Below, one piece after another: positions 18,120-27,287 of a DNA stretch of 64,000 bases; the first letter of the stretch is position 1; each line of letters opens with the position of its first letter. The notes beneath the pieces are model-generated. The model did not search any database. It saw only the letters and a list, made by a program, of their open reading frames with translations, and was not told the DNA's origin. This stretch comes from CAVUXJ01 sp963814975 (lineage in GTDB: Bacteria; Acidobacteriota; Vicinamibacteria; Vicinamibacterales; CAVVIG01): the NCBI GenBank assembly GCA_963814975.1, contig CAWFFB010000007.1, positions 62,001 through 126,000 on the forward strand, in the 5' to 3' direction. Made by a program: the position numbers and the translations under genes.

Positions 18120-18748
18120 TCAAGATCAACCTCCTCACCGTCGAGCGGCAGCGTGCCAAGAAGAAGCTCGCATTCGACCCCGGCCAGAAGCTGATCGCGG
18201 CCTGCAGCCTTCTGCTGGTCGCGGCCGTGCTGTTCATCGGCTGGCGATACTGGAGCCTCGACAAGGAATCCAAGCGCCTCGATACCGAGATCGCGAGCGC
18301 GGTGACCGAAACCGCCCGCCTGAAAGCCATCCTGGCGGAGGTCCAGCAGTTCGAGCAGCGCTCGGCGCAACTGGGAGAGCGCGTGTCGCTCATCGAACAG
18401 CTCCGGCGCGACCAGACCGGCCCCGTCCACCTGCTCGATCAGATCAGCCGTGCGCTCCCGCCGATGCTGTGGCTGACGGACGTGAAACAAGGCAGCAACG
18501 CGGACGAGGTGCTGATCGACGGCCGGTGCCTTACCCTGACCGGTCTGTCCGACTTCGTCGGAAACCTCGAGCAATCCGGCTATTTCAAGCGGTCGATCGA
18601 GATCGTCAACAGCCAGACCGAGGCGCCGGCCGGGGCTGCGGCAGCGGTGGAGTTGGTGCGGTTCAGCATTCGCGCGCGGTTTCAGCAGCCGTCGGCCATT
18701 GGGTCCGTCGAGCAGCCGGCGCCCGTCGCCGGTAAACCCGGTGGTTGA
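18116..18748 (+). CDS. pilN: PilN, inner-membrane type IV pilus alignment protein
   Basis: A 210-residue bitopic protein. The N-terminus MIKINLLTVERQRAKKK contains the short INLL motif that docks into PilM. A single transmembrane helix follows (about residues 32-48), then a coiled coil (about 50-95) and a periplasmic ferredoxin-like domain with LPPMLWLTDVKQG and LTGLSDFVGNLEQSGYF. It pairs with PilO. It starts inside the pilM stop (ATGA). Confidence 0.95.
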   Translation: MIKINLLTVERQRAKKKLAFDPGQKLIAACSLLLVAAVLFIGWRYWSLDKESKRLDTEIASAVTETARLKAILAEVQQFEQRSAQLGERVSLIEQLRRDQTGPVHLLDQISRALPPMLWLTDVKQGSNADEVLIDGRCLTLTGLSDFVGNLEQSGYFKRSIEIVNSQTEAPAGAAAAVELVRFSIRARFQQPSAIGSVEQPAPVAGKPGG

Positions 18749-18800
18749 GTTAAAGGCTCAGGCGCACGGGGCCGATACCGCTGGGTAGCGACCAGTACAC

Positions 18801-19424
18801 ATGAATCTCAGTCTTACGAAATTGCCGTGGTACGCGCAGATCGGCGCGTTCGCTGCGCTCGCCGTCGTTGGCGTGGGCGCGTTCTACTACTTCTACGAGA
18901 TGCCAACTGGGGCGGCGCTGGCGCTGCGGGAGGAGGAGCTGGCCGGTCTGCGGCGCAACATCGTGGTTGGTCAGGCCACCGCGAAAAAGCTGCCGGAATT
19001 CCGCGCCCGGGTCGGCGATCTGGAGAATCGTCTCAGTAACCTCAGGGCGATCCTCCCCGACGAGAAAGACGCCGCCGATCTGCTGCGGCGCATGCAGACC
19101 GTCGCGACCCAGTCGAACCTGACGATCAAGGGCTTCACGCCTAAAGCGACCGTCACCAAGCAGCTGCACTCCGAGTGGCCGATCAGCCTCGAACTGGACG
19201 GCACGTACCACAACCTCGCGCTGTTCTTCGACCGGCTGGGGAAGTTCACCCGGATCGTCAACATCAGCGGGCTCGAGGTGAAGGCCAGGGCCAATCCCGA
19301 CGCGCGGGCAACCATCACCGCGACCTGCACGGCCACGACGTTCGTGCTGCTGGAACCTGCGCCCGCCAAGCCTGACGCGGCGAAGCCCGGCGCCGCTCCG
19401 AAACCCGGCGCTCCGAAGGTGTAG
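18801..19424 (+). CDS. pilO: PilO, inner-membrane type IV pilus alignment protein
   Basis: A 207-residue PilO: short cytoplasmic N-terminus with LPWYAQIGAF, one transmembrane helix (about 12-31), coiled-coil region (about 38-85) and a periplasmic domain with IKGFTPKATV, WPISLELDGTYHNLALFFDRLGKFTRIVNISGLEVKA, a PilO hallmark. The last 25 residues are a lysine/proline/alanine-rich tail. PilO heterodimerises with PilN and contacts PilP. It follows pilN after 52 bases. Confidence 0.95.
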   Translation: MNLSLTKLPWYAQIGAFAALAVVGVGAFYYFYEMPTGAALALREEELAGLRRNIVVGQATAKKLPEFRARVGDLENRLSNLRAILPDEKDAADLLRRMQTVATQSNLTIKGFTPKATVTKQLHSEWPISLELDGTYHNLALFFDRLGKFTRIVNISGLEVKARANPDARATITATCTATTFVLLEPAPAKPDAAKPGAAPKPGAPKV

Positions 19425-19426
19425 GC

Positions 19427-19921
19427 ATGAGAGCCGGCCTATTATTCTTCATCGTCGTGACGGTGCAGGCCCTCGCGCACCCAGCGGCCGCAGGAGCGGT
19501 GCCGGCACAAGGGACGCCGCCGGCCCCGCAACCGACCGCCCCCGCGCCGCCACCGCCGCCTGAGAACTATTCCTATCAGCCCGACGGCCGTCGCGATCCG
19601 TTCACGAGCGTGATCGGCATCGGCACCGGCGCCGATTCGCGCAGTCGATCGCCGCGCGCGGAGGGGGCCGCCGGGATCGCTGTGGCCGACCTCACAGTGC
19701 GCGGCGTCATGCAGAGCCGCAACAGCATGACCGCGATGATTCAAGGTCCGGACAAGAAAACCTACGTCGTCCACGCCGGCGACAAGCTCGCGGACGGCGT
19801 CATCAAGGCGGTGACCCTCCAAGGTCTCGTGATCGTTCAGGAAGTCAACGACCCGCTGTCGCTCGTCAAACAGCGCGAGGTGACCAAACGGCTGCGATCC
19901 CTGGAGGACGCCAAGCAGTGA
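19427..19921 (+). CDS. pilP: PilP, periplasmic type IV pilus protein
   Basis: A 164-residue protein with a signal peptide, a long proline/alanine linker (about residues 22-50) and the beta-sandwich PilP domain marked by RRDPFTSVIG, VADLTVRGVMQSRNSMTAMIQGPDKKTYVVHAGDKLADGVIK and VNDPLSLVKQREVTKRL. No lipobox cysteine is visible, unlike classical PilP lipoproteins, so the anchor may be an uncleaved N-terminal segment. PilP links PilN/PilO to PilQ. It starts two bases after pilO and overlaps pilQ by four. Confidence 0.93.
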   Translation: MRAGLLFFIVVTVQALAHPAAAGAVPAQGTPPAPQPTAPAPPPPPENYSYQPDGRRDPFTSVIGIGTGADSRSRSPRAEGAAGIAVADLTVRGVMQSRNSMTAMIQGPDKKTYVVHAGDKLADGVIKAVTLQGLVIVQEVNDPLSLVKQREVTKRLRSLEDAKQ

Positions 19922-21865
19922 CTGTGACGCGGGGCTTTGCCCTTTCCCTGATCTGCGTGCTCGCGGCCTTCATGGCCGACACGACCGGTTCCGCCGAGTC
20001 GCCGGCCGCGCCGACCGTTCACCTGAAGTCCATCACCTCGCGCGTGCACGCCAAAGGCGCGTCGCTCGTCATCGAAGCGACCGAGCCCGCGCCGTACGTG
20101 ACGAGCCGGCCCGATCCCCTTACCGTCGTGCTGGATTTCCGGGGCGTCGACGGCGAGGGTCTCGCGAACTCGCTGTCATCGGCCGGAGGCGGGCCGATTG
20201 CGCGCGTCGGCGTCGAGGCGACCAATCTGATGGGCGCCCGAAGCTCGCGCGTGCGTATTGCCCTGACCCAGCCGGTCGCCCACAACGTCCGCAGCGAGCG
20301 AAACACCGTCATTGTCGACTTCGAGAGGGCATCAGGTGATGCGCCGTACCTGCGGCGGCCGCCGCCTCCCGACCTGCCGGATGCGATGGAGGCGATCGCG
20401 AGAAGCGACCGATCGACCGTCCGTGTCGATCAGCAGACCGCGTCGATGGCCACCCTTGGGGGGTCGAGCGTCGCCGCAGCGACGGCGGCGGCAGGAGTGA
20501 GGGTCCCGTCGGCGACCGCACCAGCCGCGAACCAGGCAGCAACCGCAGCCGCCGCGACCACGCCGCAGGCGGGCGGACAGGTGCCGCCTGATCAACTGGG
20601 CCGGCCCGGACGCGTCTACACGGGTAATCCGGTCAGCCTCGATTTTCAAGGTGCGGACCTTCGCGCCGTCCTCCGGATGTTCTCCGAGATCAGCGGCCTG
20701 AACATCGTCATCGATCCGGCCGTGCAGGGTTCGGTCGATGTCGTGCTGAAGGATGTCCCCTGGGACCAGGCGCTCGACCTGATCCTGCGCTCGAACAAGC
20801 TGGGGTACCTCGTCGACGGCACGATCGTTCGGATCGCGCCGCTCAACGTGCTCGCCGACGAAGAGGGCCTGCGGCGAAAGCTGTCCGACGAGCAGGCGCT
20901 CGCCGGAGAGCTCCGCGTGCTGACCAGGACGTTGAGTTACGCGAGAGCGGAGGAGATGCAGAACCTGCTGACCCGCAGCGCCTTGTCACCGCGTGGCACG
21001 GTCCAGGTCGATCCGCGGACGAACACGCTGATCATCACCGACCTGGCAGACCGTCTCAACACCGCCACCGACTTGATCAATACCCTGGACAAGGCGCAGC
21101 CCCAGGTCGAAATCGAGGCGCGCATCGTTCAGACGAACCGGGAGCTATGCACGAGCGCTCGGCGTGCAGTGGGGGTTCAGCGGAAGAGTTGAGCCAGCGC
21201 TCGGCAATACAACGAATCTCGCCTTTCCAAACAGCGGAAGTCTTGCCGGTCGCGTCGGGCGCAGCGCAAGGTCCAAACGCACAGCCCACGTGCCGTCAAC
21301 CTCCCTGCCACCGGCGCAACAAGCTGCGGTCGGCTTGGCGCTCGGTTCTGTGAACGGCGCATTCAACCTCGACGTCGCGCTGTCTGCGATGGAAGAAATC
21401 CGGCAACGGCCGCATGCTGTCGACTCCGCGAGTCGCGACCCTGAACAACGTCGCGGCCGAAATCACGCAAGGGGATGCAGATTCCCGTTCAGACGATCGC
21501 AAACAACACCGTGACCTCACGTTCAAGGACGCAGCGCTTACACTGAAGGTGACGCCGCAAATCACGGCGGCGGGCACGGTGATCATGAACATCCTGCTCG
21601 AAAACGCCACCCCCGATCCGGCCGCCGCCCGGTCATGCGATTCCGCCGATCAACACGCAGCGCGCGAACACGACGCTCCTTGTGAGAGACGGGCGAGACC
21701 ACTGTCATCGGCGGCATCTATCTGAGCAATATCCGAAACACGACCGACGGAACTCCAGGGCTGAGTCAGATTCCTCTGCTCAAATGGCTGTTCAAGCGCG
21801 ACGCGATCGATGACGTCAGCCGAGAGCTTCTCATCTTCATCACCCCACGCATCATCCAACAGTGA
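19918..21865 (+). CDS. pilQ: PilQ secretin of the type IV pilus (several frameshifts)
   Basis: Outer-membrane secretin through which the pilus passes. Order: signal peptide, AMIN domain (about residues 32-140; VHLKSITSRVHAKGASLVIEATEP and VVLDFRGVD), alanine-rich linker, a secretin N0/STN domain (SLDFQGADLRAVLRMFSEISGLNIVIDPAVQG), N1 with VDPRTNTLIITDLADRL, and the secretin core (LSTPRVATLNNVAAEITQG; VTPQITAAGTV; TTVIGGIYLSN; SQIPLLKWLFK; LLIFITPRIIQQ). The first 400 residues are intact; breaks occur near 21146 (extra C), 21398, 21475, 21517 and 21640-21690. Restored length is about 645 residues. Last of pilMNOPQ. Confidence 0.9.
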
Positions 21866-21875
21866 ACGAGTGGCC

Positions 21876-22500
21876 ATGAAGCGATTGACCCATGTCGTCG
21901 TTCTCGCCGCGCTGATCGCAGCGACCGCTTCGTGCGGCGATGTGGTGCGCCAGGGCCACGCCCCCGTGTTCCTAGTCGTCGATATGTTGCAGGCGGCGCA
22001 AGGCGACCAGCCGGATGAATTCTTCACGAACCTCTTGTCGGACGTCATAACAAACGTCACGTCACCAGCGCCGTGCACTCCGGAGGTTCCGTGTCCGACA
22101 TACTTTAACGATGTCGGCCAGGTCACGTTACGGATTGTGCCGAAGGACATCGGCACGCCAACGGTGCCCAGCGTTCTGACGACGAACAACGAGGTCACCA
22201 TCAGGCGCTTCCGCGTCACCTATCGGCGCTCCGACGGCCGCAACACACCGGGGGTCGATGTGCCGTACGGGTTCGACGGCGCCGTCGACCGGAACCGTTC
22301 CGTCCGCAGCTCAGCTGACGCTCGGATTCGAACTCGTGCGGAACGTCGCCAAGAGAGAGTCACCTCTGGTTCAGTTAATCGTCAATCCAACCATCATCAC
22401 CACGATCGCCGAGGTAACGTTCTACGGAGCAGATCGGGTCGGCAACGATGTGAGCGCCACCGGGTCCATTCAGATCGATTTTGGCAATTTTGGTGACTAA
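21876..22500 (+). CDS. Lipoprotein downstream of pilQ (one frameshift)
   Basis: About 208 residues. Lipobox at LIAATASC with cysteine near position 20, so it is probably anchored to the outer membrane. The mature part contains HAPVFLVVDMLQAAQGDQPDEFF, a strand-rich middle (VGQVTLRIVPKDIG, NEVTIRRFRVTYRRSDGRNTPGVDVPYGFDGAV) and, after a one-base insertion near 22285, TGTVPSAAQLTLGFELVRNVAKRESPL and TIAEVTFYGADRVGNDVSATGSIQIDFGNFGD. The final part resembles an immunoglobulin-like strand pattern. No family name is assigned; its place right after pilQ and before a second lipoprotein suggests an outer-membrane helper of the secretin. Confidence 0.7.
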
Positions 22501-22504
22501 CCCC

Positions 22505-23236
22505 ATGGGAAAGCTGCTGCTGCCACGCCGTCCGACCCTGATTGCGCTCATCGCGTTGACGACAGCTTGTACCGTTCAACAGACCAACGTCCCGTCGCTG
22601 ACCGGGCCGTCAGAGTTCGCGCTGTCCGTGGCGGTTGCCGCTAAACCGGACATCATCACGCGCGACGGCTTCAGCCAATCGACCATCAGCATCACGGCAA
22701 GAGACGCCAACGGAGCTCCGAAGCCCCAGGTTTCTTTTCGCGTCGACATGCTGCCGCAAGACTTCGGCACGTTATCCACGCGATCCGTCTCAACCGGTTC
22801 GGAAGGACAAGCGACGTTGAGTTATACCGCGCCGTCCCCGCCGGTGCCCGGAACGGCCGTCCCGGTCGATCGCATCACCATTGCGGTTGTGCCTATAAAC
22901 TCAAACTACCAGACGGCCAACCAACAGACGGCAGAGATTCGGCTCGTATTACCGATCATAGTTGGTGGGGATACTCCGATTGCACAGTTCGTATTCTCGC
23001 CGACGAAACCAGCGAAAGGCCAGAAAGTTACCTTTGATGCGAGCTCATCGACGGCGCCCAGTGGACGCTCACTGGTGAAGTACTCCTGGGATTGGGGTGA
23101 TGGTGAGGCTGAGACCGGGAACCCGGAGGAACACGATTACCAAACCGCCGGCACGTTCATTGTCGTCTTAACGGTGACCGATAGCGCCGGCGTCTCCGCA
23201 AGCATCACGAGTTCCATCACCGTCACCGGATCTTGA
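22505..23236 (+). CDS. Lipoprotein with Ig-like and PKD domains
   Basis: A 243-residue lipoprotein (lipobox LIALTTAC, cysteine near 18). An N-terminal invasin/Ig-like repeat (SQSTISITARDANGAPKPQVSFRVDM...GTLSTRSVSTGSEGQATLSYTAP) is followed by a C-terminal PKD domain with its hallmarks VTFDASSSTAP, YSWDWGDGEAETG and HDYQTAGTFIVVLTVTDSAG. PKD and Ig-like domains mediate protein-protein contact on cell surfaces. It starts four bases after the previous lipoprotein stop and overlaps the TPR gene start, so the pair probably belongs to the pilMNOPQ transcript. Confidence 0.85.
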   Translation: MGKLLLPRRPTLIALIALTTACTVQQTNVPSLTGPSEFALSVAVAAKPDIITRDGFSQSTISITARDANGAPKPQVSFRVDMLPQDFGTLSTRSVSTGSEGQATLSYTAPSPPVPGTAVPVDRITIAVVPINSNYQTANQQTAEIRLVLPIIVGGDTPIAQFVFSPTKPAKGQKVTFDASSSTAPSGRSLVKYSWDWGDGEAETGNPEEHDYQTAGTFIVVLTVTDSAGVSASITSSITVTGS

Positions 23237-24014
23237 TGGCGGACAACCCCAGGATTGAAGACCTTCGACGCCGGATCCAGAAGGATCCGGCGTCGATCGC
23301 GTTCGCGCAGCTCGCCGAGGAGTACCGGCGGGCAGGGCAGCACGCCGAGGCCATCGACGTCTGCCACGCCGGACTCGCCCTTCATCCCGGCTACCTGTCG
23401 GCGCGCGTCACGCTGGGACGGGCGCTCATCGAGCTCGGACAGGACGACGACGCCCAGCCCGAGTTGGAGCTGGTCGTCAAGGGCGCGCCCGAAAACCTCG
23501 CCGCCATTCGCGGGCTTGGCTGGAATTCATCACCGCCGCGGCGCACTCGTCGAGGCGCTCGCGCAGTACCGGGCCGCGCTGAACCTGGCGCGCAACGATC
23601 CCGAGCTCGAGGAGACGGTCAGCGACCTCACTCGGCAGCTGACGCCGCAGCAAGGCGTCCGAGCCTGCCGACGGCCTTTCGTTCGAGCAGATGGAGGAGG
23701 AGCTGTGCGGTCTCGTATGGGCCTCCTCCGCCCGGCAACTCGTCGAATCCGTTGACGGAGGCGGTGCCCGGGGTAGCCCCGCCAGACACCCCGGTGACGC
23801 CAGTATCGATCGCCGAGCCCCTCCCGCGCCTGGTACCACGGTCAAGCGGCGCTCCGTCACTCGGGCGCACGCCCCCGGCGCCACCGCCAGCCGCACGGCA
23901 CGCGCCAGTGGCTGATGCGAATCTGGATCAGGCGCGTGCGGATTCGGACGCTTGTTGTCTTCGAGCAGTGGCTCGCCGCCATCCATGTCGCACGCGCCGA
24001 CCAGACATCCTTGA
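23236..24014 (+). CDS. TPR protein (frameshifted, end approximate)
   Basis: Starts MADNPRIEDLRRRIQKDPASIAFAQLAEEYRRAG, followed by TPR units HAEAIDVCHAGLALHPGYLSARVTLGRALIELGQDDDA and, after a one-base slip near 23523, RGALVEALAQYRAALNLARNDPELEETV. A second slip near 23640-23700 leads into PADGLSFEQMEEEL and a proline-rich low-complexity region, and a third near 23930 into LVVFEQWLAAIHVARADQTS, which looks like the natural C-terminal helix. TPR scaffold of unknown partner. The stop is not certain because of the breaks; the gene overlaps the start of the M24 peptidase. Confidence 0.65.
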
Positions 24015-25155
24015 TCGCCGTCTCCAGACAGTTCGCACCGGTATGGCCGCGCAAGCGCTGGACGCGCTCGTGGTCACATCGCTGGCAAACGTCCTGTACC
24101 TGACAAACTTCGAGGGGAGCTCCGCGATCGCCGTCGTGACGGCCGAACGCGTGTTGTTCATCACCGACTTCCGGTACCTCACCACGATGTCCGACATCCA
24201 GGGCTCGCCACAGCGCTGCCCGGGCCTCGAGGTGACTGCGGTCGACGACTCGTACGACGAAACGCTGGCCGCCACGCTGGTCAACTTGTCGTACGGGCGC
24301 GTGGGGTTTGAAGCTGTGCACGTCTCGTTCAGCCGCCATTCGTGGCTGACGAATGCCGTCCGGATGAAAGCGCCCACGACACCTGACGGCGTGACACCCG
24401 AGGGCGCGGTCGAGCTGATTCCCACCGCCGGTATCGTCGAGAGCGCGCGCGTGCGAAAGGACGCCTACGAATTGGAGACTCTGCGGGAAGCTGCCGAACG
24501 GCTGTCCGCCGTCGCCCGGGGCGTGTTCCCGGTGATCCGCTCCGGCATGACCGAGCGCGAGCTCGCGATGACGATCGACTGGCGGATTCGCGAGGCCGGT
24601 TTCGAGAGGCCGGCCTTCGAGACGATCGTGGCCAGCGGACCGCTGGCAGCCCTGCCACATGCCAGGCCCTCGGGGCGAACATTGACCGAAGGTGACCTCG
24701 TCGTGCTGGACTTTGGCGGCGTCTACGACTCATACTGCGTCGATCTGACGCGGACCGTGTCGATCGGTTCGGCGTCGAAGCGGGCGCGGGATGTCCACGC
24801 GGCGGTTCTGGATGCGCAAGCTAAAGCCATCGCGGCCGTCAGACCGGGGGCATCGCGGTTCGAGATCGATGCCGCCGCCCGGGCGTCGCTGACCCTCGCC
24901 GGGATGGGGGAGGCGTTCGGCCATGGTACGGGCCACGGTCTGGGCATCGAGGTTCATGAAGATCCGCGGATTGCCCGGCGGCGTGCCGACGCGCTCGCCA
25001 GTGATGAGGCGATCGCGCCAGGGATGGTCTTCACCATCGAGCCTGGGGCGTACTTCCCCGGCTGGGGTGGTGTGCGGATCGAGGACGATGTCGTGGTCAC
25101 GGAGGATGGCGCCGAGTTGCTGACACACGTGACCACCGACCTCCTGGAGCTGTGA
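23968..25155 (+). CDS. M24 family Xaa-Pro aminopeptidase
   Basis: Cleaves N-terminal residues next to proline in cytoplasmic peptides. N-terminal creatinase domain begins RRPDILDRRLQTVRTGMAAQALDALVVTSLANVLYLTNFEG. The C-terminal pita-bread catalytic domain has the dinuclear metal ligands: aspartates in LVVLDFGGVYDSYCVDLTRTV, histidine in GHGTGHGLGIEVHEDPRI, and glutamates in VFTIEPGAYFPGWGGVRIEDD. The GTG at 23968 gives 395 residues; the ATG at 24043 would cut off part of the N-terminal domain. The true start may be obscured by indels at the end of the TPR gene. Its stop overlaps accB by four bases. Confidence 0.88.
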   Translation: MARRHPCRTRRPDILDRRLQTVRTGMAAQALDALVVTSLANVLYLTNFEGSSAIAVVTAERVLFITDFRYLTTMSDIQGSPQRCPGLEVTAVDDSYDETLAATLVNLSYGRVGFEAVHVSFSRHSWLTNAVRMKAPTTPDGVTPEGAVELIPTAGIVESARVRKDAYELETLREAAERLSAVARGVFPVIRSGMTERELAMTIDWRIREAGFERPAFETIVASGPLAALPHARPSGRTLTEGDLVVLDFGGVYDSYCVDLTRTVSIGSASKRARDVHAAVLDAQAKAIAAVRPGASRFEIDAAARASLTLAGMGEAFGHGTGHGLGIEVHEDPRIARRRADALASDEAIAPGMVFTIEPGAYFPGWGGVRIEDDVVVTEDGAELLTHVTTDLLEL

Positions 25156-25679
25156 CGTTGGATTTCGAGCAGCTGAAGCAGATTCTCAATCTGGTACGGG
25201 AACACGAGCTCTCCGAGTTCGAAATCGAGCACGAAGGACTGCGGCTGCGGGTCCGGACCGACGGCGCGAGGGGGCCGGTCGCGGCCGCGACTCGTCCCGC
25301 ATCTTCGCCGGGCGAGGCGGTACCGGCGACCGGCCCGCACGCAGCGACAACCCCTGGAGACGGGGCGACGGGGGACGCGCCCGAGACGACCGATGCCGGC
25401 GAGACCGAGATCGAGCTCGCCGTCCTCAAGTCGCCCATCGTGGGCACGTTCTACCGATCGCCGGAACCGGGCGCGCCGGCGTTCGTCGAGATTGGATCCA
25501 TGGTCAAGACAGGGCAGGTGCTCTGCATCATCGAAGCGATGAAGCTGATGAACGAGATCGACTCCGAGTACGACGGGGAGATCGTCAGCATCTACGTGGA
25601 CAGCGGACAGCCGGTGCAGTACGGGGAACGGTTGTTCGCGATCCGGACGAAGTGCGGGAAGTTGACGGTTAACCGTTGA
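25152..25679 (+). CDS. accB: Biotin carboxyl carrier protein of acetyl-CoA carboxylase
   Basis: A 175-residue BCCP. The N-terminal part LDFEQLKQILNLVREHELSEFEIEHEGLRLRVRT matches the AccB dimerisation segment, then an alanine/proline-rich linker (about 40-85), then the biotinyl domain with VLKSPIVGTFYRSPEPGAPAFVEIGSMVKTGQVLCIIEAMKLMNEI. The biotinylated lysine is Lys131 in EAMKLM. It starts with GTG overlapping the peptidase stop (GTGA). The usual C-terminal end is LFAIR; here the last eleven codons (TKCGKLTVNR) run into the left arm of the intergenic heptamer repeat. Confidence 0.95.
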   Translation: MTLDFEQLKQILNLVREHELSEFEIEHEGLRLRVRTDGARGPVAAATRPASSPGEAVPATGPHAATTPGDGATGDAPETTDAGETEIELAVLKSPIVGTFYRSPEPGAPAFVEIGSMVKTGQVLCIIEAMKLMNEIDSEYDGEIVSIYVDSGQPVQYGERLFAIRTKCGKLTVNR

Positions 25680-25768
25680 CGTTGACAGTCTGGGAACAGG
25701 AGCGGTTCGACGTTGCCAGCTGGGCATTGTCCCCTTACTGTCGACTGTGAACGGTCAACGGAGGTCCG
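25664..25768. repeat. Heptamer-unit inverted arms between accB and accC
   Basis: The left arm (about 25664-25690) reads GTTGACG, GTTAACC, GTTGAC, GTTGACA, GT and overlaps the end of accB. The right arm (about 25737-25763), read on the minus strand, gives CC, GTTGACC, GTTCACA, GTCGACA, GT. The unit GTTGACN is used in both arms in inverted orientation. The hairpin would separate the accB and accC messages within one operon. Confidence 0.75.
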
Positions 25769-25786
25769 TAGGCTGATAGCTGAACA

Positions 25787-27163
25787 ATGTTCAAGAAAAT
25801 CCTGATCGCCAACCGCGGCGAAATCGCGTTGCGCGTCATCTTCGCCTGCCACGAACTGGGCATCAAGACGGTCGCCGTCTTCTCGGAGGCCGACGAGAAT
25901 TCCCTGCACGTCCGCTTCGCGGACGAGGTGGTCTGCATCGGGCCGGCGCGCAGCCCGTTCAGCTACCTGAACGTCCCGGCGGTCATCAGCGCCGCGGAGA
26001 TCACGGGCGCCGACGCCATTCATCCGGGGTACGGGTTCCTGTCCGAGAGCGCCTACCTGGCGGAGGTCTGCGAGGCCTGCCACATCAAGTTCATCGGCCC
26101 CGATCCGCAGGTGATCCGGCTGATGGGCGACAAGGCGCGCGCCCGGCGTGTCATGAAGAAAGCGGGCGTGCCGGTGCTGCCGGGAAGCGACGGGCCGATC
26201 GAGAGCGAAGACAAGGCGCTCAAGATCGCCAAGGAGATCGGTTACCCGGTGATCGTGAAGGCGACGGCAGGCGGCGGCGGCCGTGGCATGCGCGTCGTCC
26301 GCGCGGCCGCGCGAACTGTCGCACGCCGTCAAGACGGCGCAGCAGGAAGCCGAAGCGGCGTTCGGCGTCCGCGACGTCTACATCGAGAAGTACATCGAGT
26401 CGCCGCGGCACATCGAGTTCCAGATTCTCGGCGATCACCAGGGGTCCGTCGTCCACCTCGGCGAGCGCGAGTGCTCGATTCAGCGCCGCCACCAGAAGCT
26501 GATCGAAGAGTCGCCCTCGCCGGCGCTCAGCGAAAAGATGCGCCGGAAGATGGGCAGCGTCGTGATCGACGCGGCGAAGGCAGGTGCAATACACCAACGC
26601 GGGCACCTTCGAGTTCCTGATGGATCCCGAGGGCCGCTTCTACTTCATGGAGGCGAACACGCGGCTCCAGGTCGAGCACCCGGTCACGGAAATGGTGACG
26701 GGCATCGACATCGTCAAGGAGCAGATCCGGATCGCGGCCGGCGAGCGGTTGTCATTCAAGCAGAGCGAGGTCAGGTTCACCGGGCATTCGATCGAGTGCC
26801 GCATCAACGCCGAGGATCCCGACACGTTCGTCCCGTCGCCTGGCGTCATTCGCGCCTTCAGCGTGCCCGGCGGCCCGGGCGTGCGCGTGGAAACACTGGC
26901 CCACTCCGAGTGCACGATCTCGCCGTATTACGACTCGATGTTTGCCAAGATCATCGTCCACGGCCGCGACCGGCCAGGAGGCGATCGCGCGCATGCGGCG
27001 CGTGCTGGAGATGACGGTGATCGAAGGCATCAAGACGAGCATTCCGATGCACCTGCGCATCCTCAGCGATCCGGATTTCGTCGCCGGGAAGCTGGGCACT
27101 GCCTTCATGGACCGCTTCCTCAGCCGGCCAAGGCCAGGCGGACGTCTCGCCGAAGCCGTTTGA
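25787..27163 (+). CDS. accC: Biotin carboxylase subunit of acetyl-CoA carboxylase (three frameshifts)
   Basis: Carboxylates BCCP-biotin with ATP and bicarbonate. Start MFKKILIANRGEIALRVI, ATP-grasp motifs GYPVIVKATAGGGGRGMRVV, EKYIESPRHIEFQILGD, HLGERECSIQRRHQKLIEE, MEANTRLQVEHPVTEMVTG and the C-terminal GHSIECRINAEDP, FVPSPGVI and YYDSMFAKIIVHGRDR. One extra base each near 26311, 26583 and 26975 breaks the frame; the coding sequence resumes with ELSHAVKTAQQEAEAAFGVRD, VQYTNAGTFEFLMDPEG and QEAIARMRRVLEMTVIEGIKTS. Restored length about 457 residues, normal. The errors hit an essential gene, which argues against true pseudogenes. Confidence 0.93.
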
Positions 27164-27204
27164 GACGGTCAACCGCAGCGCTTCGCGCTGGACGGCGCTC
27201 TATA

Positions 27205-27287
27205 AACCAGAAATCTGAAACCTGAAGTCTGATTGAACTTCAGATTTGAGATCACACCTGAGCCTTGAGACTTGAGACTTGCAAAAT
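27205..27287. repeat. Heptamer-unit inverted arms between accC and thiE
   Basis: The left arm (about 27212-27236) reads AAATCTG, AAACCTG, AAGTCTG, A. The right arm (about 27237-27283), on the minus strand, reads AAGTCTC, AAGTCTC, AAGGCTC, AGGTGTG, ATCTC, AAATCTG, AAGTTC. The arms are adjacent and inverted. The last right-arm unit supplies the TTG start codon of thiE. Confidence 0.8.

Noticed and set aside
19918..21865. PilQ, AccC, FolD, Mdh and GspF as true pseudogenes
   Set aside because: The slips are isolated single bases, coding similarity resumes immediately in another frame, and several of these genes are essential; sequencing error is the simpler reading.
26311..26590. Programmed translational frameshifting in accC and other genes
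   Set aside because: No slippery heptamer, stimulatory hairpin or conserved position is seen, and too many unrelated genes would need it.
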